Below are positions 61,971 to 64,000 of a stretch of DNA of 64,000 nt, in pieces. Source of the DNA: Runella slithyformis DSM 19594 (lineage in GTDB: Bacteria > Bacteroidota > Bacteroidia > Cytophagales > Spirosomataceae); assembly GCF_000218895.1 (NCBI RefSeq), contig NC_015703.1:3795001-3859000 (forward strand). Direction: 5' to 3'. How positions within the stretch are numbered: position 1 is the stretch's first letter; each line of letters starts with the position of its first letter. Under the pieces are notes generated by a model. It did no database searches. It was not told the DNA's origin and saw nothing but the letters and a program-made list of their open reading frames with translations. Position numbers and translations under genes: made by a program.

Positions 61971-62018
61971 AAAACAAGCATAAGCACTGTTATTTTTTAT
62001 GATTTTTATGCTTGTTTT
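61971..62018. repeat. 13-bp inverted repeat upstream of the candidate ncRNA
   Basis: AAAACAAGCATAA (61971-61983) is the exact inverse of TTATGCTTGTTTT (62006-62018), with a 22-base spacer. It may be a terminator or regulator binding site. Confidence 0.5.
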
Positions 62019-62090
62019 AAATAATTAAATATTTAACCTACAATTTTGAATAAACCAAAGTTAGAGATTAAACCAGTCAATGGAGAGTCC

Positions 62091-62148
62091 ATTATTAATT
62101 ACAAAAGGGTTAAACAATCAAATGTTTAACCCTTTTGTAATTAATAAT
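62091..62148. terminator. 26-bp perfect hairpin near the right end of the element
   Basis: 62091-62116 and 62123-62148 are exact inverse complements with a six-base loop (ATCAAA). The inner part contains AAAAGGGTTAAACA and TGTTTAACCCTTTT. A/T-rich ends make it suitable as a bidirectional terminator that insulates the reverse transcriptase locus from the tRNA. Confidence 0.75.
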
Positions 62149-62211
62149 AAAGGAAAGAATGATTTTAATAGATTGAATTTGAGTGAGTTATAAACTTGAA
62201 CGTGCTTTGGT

Positions 62212-62271
62212 GCTCATAATCAATTAGTGATGAAAATTAATATATTTTTCTGTAACTAATTGATTATGAGC
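62212..62271 (-). terminator. 17-bp inverted repeat next to the tRNA 3' end
   Basis: GCTCATAATCAATTAGT (62212-62228) and ACTAATTGATTATGAGC (62255-62271) enclose 26 bases. The right arm is eight bases from the att core, so it may be an integrase/excisionase arm site as well as a tRNA terminator. Confidence 0.5.
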
Positions 62272-62278
62272 GAATTGG

Positions 62279-62292
62279 GCAGAGAGGAAGAG
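62279..62292. repeat. Right attachment site inside tRNA-Ser
   Basis: GCAGAGAGGAAGAG lies at the tRNA 3' end and is repeated exactly at 53202-53215. The tRNA stays complete, as expected when the element restores the 3' end. Confidence 0.75.
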
Positions 62293-62366
62293 ATTCGAAC
62301 TCTCGATACGGTTACCCGTATACACACTTTCCAGGCGTGCTCCTTCAACCACTCGGACACCTCTCT
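62280..62366 (-). tRNA. tRNA-Ser(GGA)
   Basis: The 87-nt gene reads 5' AGAGAGG (acceptor) on the minus strand. The D arm contains TGTCCGAGTGGTTGAAGGAG. The anticodon arm is CACGC-CTGGAAA-GTGTG with anticodon GGA. A long variable arm (TATACGGGTAACCGTATC) is the class II hallmark of serine tRNAs, and the T loop is TTCGAAT. The 3' strand is CCTCTCT with discriminator G. The integrated element lies directly 3' of it. Confidence 0.97.
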
Positions 62367-62682
62367 GTTTATTTCAGGGTGCAAAACTAACCCAAAGTCC
62401 GGTGCCACACAACTATTCGAGGCAGAATTTAAGCGCTTCCCCCAAAAGAATCCCGCATTAGTCCGTTTATTGGATTGAAGAACTAAAATGATGCCTTTTC
62501 ATCAGGCAAATCAAAGCCTGTATCGGATAAAGAAGATATAAAATATGATTGATTTTTCCAAAATATGGATTTTTTTCCAATTGATGGAAATTGTTCGTTT
62601 GCAATGAATTGATAATGAGGAGTATAGGAGAGGGCACGCTTTTGGCGGAACGCTCTATACCTAATTTGAACAGTGCCGCCCA
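62367..62682. other. Intergenic region upstream of the acyltransferase
   Basis: 316 bp with no supported gene or recognisable RNA. It must hold the tRNA promoter (minus strand) and that of the acyltransferase (plus strand); neither could be pinned to a clear consensus. Confidence 0.4.
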
Positions 62683-63843
62683 ATGATAGATTCAGAAAGT
62701 CAGATTAAAGATAACGTTACCCCTTTTTTTTCGGAAAGTTCATTTAGACATTTCCCTTCTATAACCCTTACGTGGCCCGGGGAAGACAGTGTTATTAGTT
62801 TGAAAGAACGCTATAACCGCAAAATGAACGTCATGCGCTTTTTGGCCATGGGGTCGATCGTTTGGGGACATTGTCAGTTTATTGATTCCCCCGGCGTTGT
62901 TCTTTCGCCAAGTACTGATTTAATCCAAGCTGTGCTCCGGCAATTGGGGCGAGTGGGTACCGTCAACTTTTTCATATTGACGGGTTTCTTTTTGGGTGAT
63001 AAAGTGATGAAATATACCGCAGCGAGCTACCTGAAGCGTAGATTCCAAACCATTATTGTGCCCTGGCTGTACTTTCTGGGTATTTTCACCATTGCGGAAC
63101 TGATTTACAGGAATGCGTTTAAACAGTCGCCCGGAGAGATACTGATTATCGGAACGCAATTGTTCAGGGGACTTATATTTCATGCGGCGTATTGGTTTAT
63201 TCCGGTATCGGTTGTTTCGGGCGTTATACTGGTTCTTTTCAAAAAGCAGCAGGAGAAGCTCGGGTTTGGTTTAGTGTTGTTGAGTATTACCCTTTTTTAC
63301 AACGCCAACTTGTATTTCCAATGGATGGATTCCAATCATACCAAAGCCATTCCGGCGTATGCGTTCTTTGTGTGGCTGGGAGGAAAATTCAAAACCCACC
63401 TCGTGATGGTTGATGCGCTGATACGCCGTGTCTCGTGGCCGGTGCTTCTGACAGTAGCGGCCGCTGCTTTTTTGCTGGCCACGCTTGAAGGCGCTTACCT
63501 GCAAAAGCTTGAGACCCCGGACGCATACGCTTCCCTCCGGCTGTCCAATTCTGCCCTTTCCCTGTTTCTATTTCTCATTGTCATGAAGACCGATAGACTT
63601 TTATTTATTAATGCCTTACAACCCCAAAAATACATTTTTGGGGTATACCTGCTGCATACCATCACGATCTGCGTCTTCTCCAATGTTTTGGATGAATTAT
63701 TATTTCGCTTACCGGACTTTACGAATGGAATCGGCGAGTATATACTTCTGCAATGTGTATACTTTGCTTTTATTTTCACCCTTAGTTATACCATTGCGGT
63801 ACTGCTGAAAAATTCAGCGTTGAGATTTTTGTTTGGTAAATAA
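62683..63843 (+). CDS. Acyltransferase-3 family membrane protein
   Basis: The 386-residue protein has about ten membrane helices. The family motif appears in TM1 (RFLAMGSIVWGH, with the conserved His) and is followed by GRVGTVNFFILTGFFLG and YLKRRFQTIIVPWLYFLG, matching the R-R region of OafA-like O-acyltransferases. They transfer acetyl or other acyl groups to surface glycans. The first 45 residues are soluble and not conserved in the family. No glycan genes lie nearby, so the substrate is open. Confidence 0.88.
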   Translation: MIDSESQIKDNVTPFFSESSFRHFPSITLTWPGEDSVISLKERYNRKMNVMRFLAMGSIVWGHCQFIDSPGVVLSPSTDLIQAVLRQLGRVGTVNFFILTGFFLGDKVMKYTAASYLKRRFQTIIVPWLYFLGIFTIAELIYRNAFKQSPGEILIIGTQLFRGLIFHAAYWFIPVSVVSGVILVLFKKQQEKLGFGLVLLSITLFYNANLYFQWMDSNHTKAIPAYAFFVWLGGKFKTHLVMVDALIRRVSWPVLLTVAAAAFLLATLEGAYLQKLETPDAYASLRLSNSALSLFLFLIVMKTDRLLFINALQPQKYIFGVYLLHTITICVFSNVLDELLFRLPDFTNGIGEYILLQCVYFAFIFTLSYTIAVLLKNSALRFLFGK

Positions 63844-63854
63844 GTCGTTATTTC

Positions 63855-64000
63855 TCAATGGTTATATTGTGTTTTTTGCAGTTGCACACACACTTTATGC
63901 AATACTCCTTCCACTAAGTGAACAAGGATGCCGATCTGCGGTGAGTCGGGTTGCTCTGCGGCCAGGTATTCCAACACCTGTATCGGCTCTTTCAGCAGGT
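63855..64000 (-). CDS. C-terminal end of an unknown protein, cut by the window edge
   Basis: The minus-strand frame enters at the right edge and stops at 63855-63857. About 48 codons are seen (LLKEPIQVLEYLAAEQPDSP, then QIGILVHLVEGVLHKVCVQL). The composition is protein-like and helical. Too short to identify; convergent with the acyltransferase gene. Confidence 0.55.
   Translation of the reverse strand, partial: LLKEPIQVLEYLAAEQPDSPQIGILVHLVEGVLHKVCVQLQKTQYNH

Larger units (their letters stand above)
53202..62292. mobile_element. Integrative element in tRNA-Ser, satellite/PICI-like, about 9.1 kb
   Basis: A tyrosine integrase gene lies within, and GCAGAGAGGAAGAG is present at both ends (53202-53215 and 62279-62292). 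The right copy is the 3' end of tRNA-Ser. Contents run from defence ATPase to DRT-type reverse transcriptase, with regulators, integrase, VapE protein, candidate origin and primase between. No capsid, tail, lysis or conjugation genes occur. This fits a phage satellite or small genomic island. ATAATCAATT occurs inside each end (53232-53241 and 62216-62225) as a possible integrase arm site. Confidence 0.75.

Overview
The window looks like a chromosome segment of a Bacteroidetes bacterium of the order Cytophagales (Runella/Spirosoma-like). The evidence is family content (TamB next to TsaD, DUF4221-type propeller lipoproteins, LytTR regulators with TPR histidine kinases, Gfo/Idh/MocA proteins with Tat signals, a large glycine-rich surface protein), Bacteroidetes-style signals and the near absence of Shine-Dalgarno sequences. 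The genus is inference.

Layout. 1-9.5 kb (minus strand): a truncated unknown protein, a penicillin-binding/beta-lactamase-fold serine hydrolase, a membrane-TPR protein, a TolC-type outer-membrane protein and an RND permease. 10-23 kb (plus strand): regulators, an RND adaptor and a second RND permease. Between them lies an AT-rich block of small exported peptides, propeller lipoproteins, CxxC thioredoxin-like lipoproteins and other secreted proteins. 23-29 kb: a MITE-like element, tamB and tsaD. 30-37 kb: a large hybrid histidine kinase, a Gfo/Idh/MocA oxidoreductase and an SMP-30-like protein. 37-48 kb: a P-loop kinase, LytTR regulators, a giant surface protein, a TPR histidine kinase, HU, transposase debris and a Crp regulator. 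48-52 kb: a PLP enzyme, MiaE and a type II NADH dehydrogenase.

53.2-62.3 kb is a roughly 9.1 kb integrative element inserted in the 3' end of tRNA-Ser(GGA). A 14-bp direct repeat (GCAGAGAGGAAGAG) marks both ends. It holds a divergent repressor switch, a tyrosine integrase, a VapE-type replication protein, a candidate iteron origin bounded by 22-bp inverted repeats, and a Toprim primase. This core is flanked by two probable anti-phage cargoes: an OLD-like ATPase/Toprim protein at the left end and a DRT2-like reverse transcriptase at the right end. About 80 nt upstream of the reverse transcriptase is a structured RNA region of about 345 nt closed by a 21-bp stem. The overall plan is that of a phage satellite or PICI-like island.

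A second theme is small repeats inserted in frame into genes. Both RND permeases carry unrelated repeat-derived peptides in the same loop. The TPR protein and the TolC signal region carry others, and a 16-bp GC palindrome precisely interrupts an IS1-type transposase.
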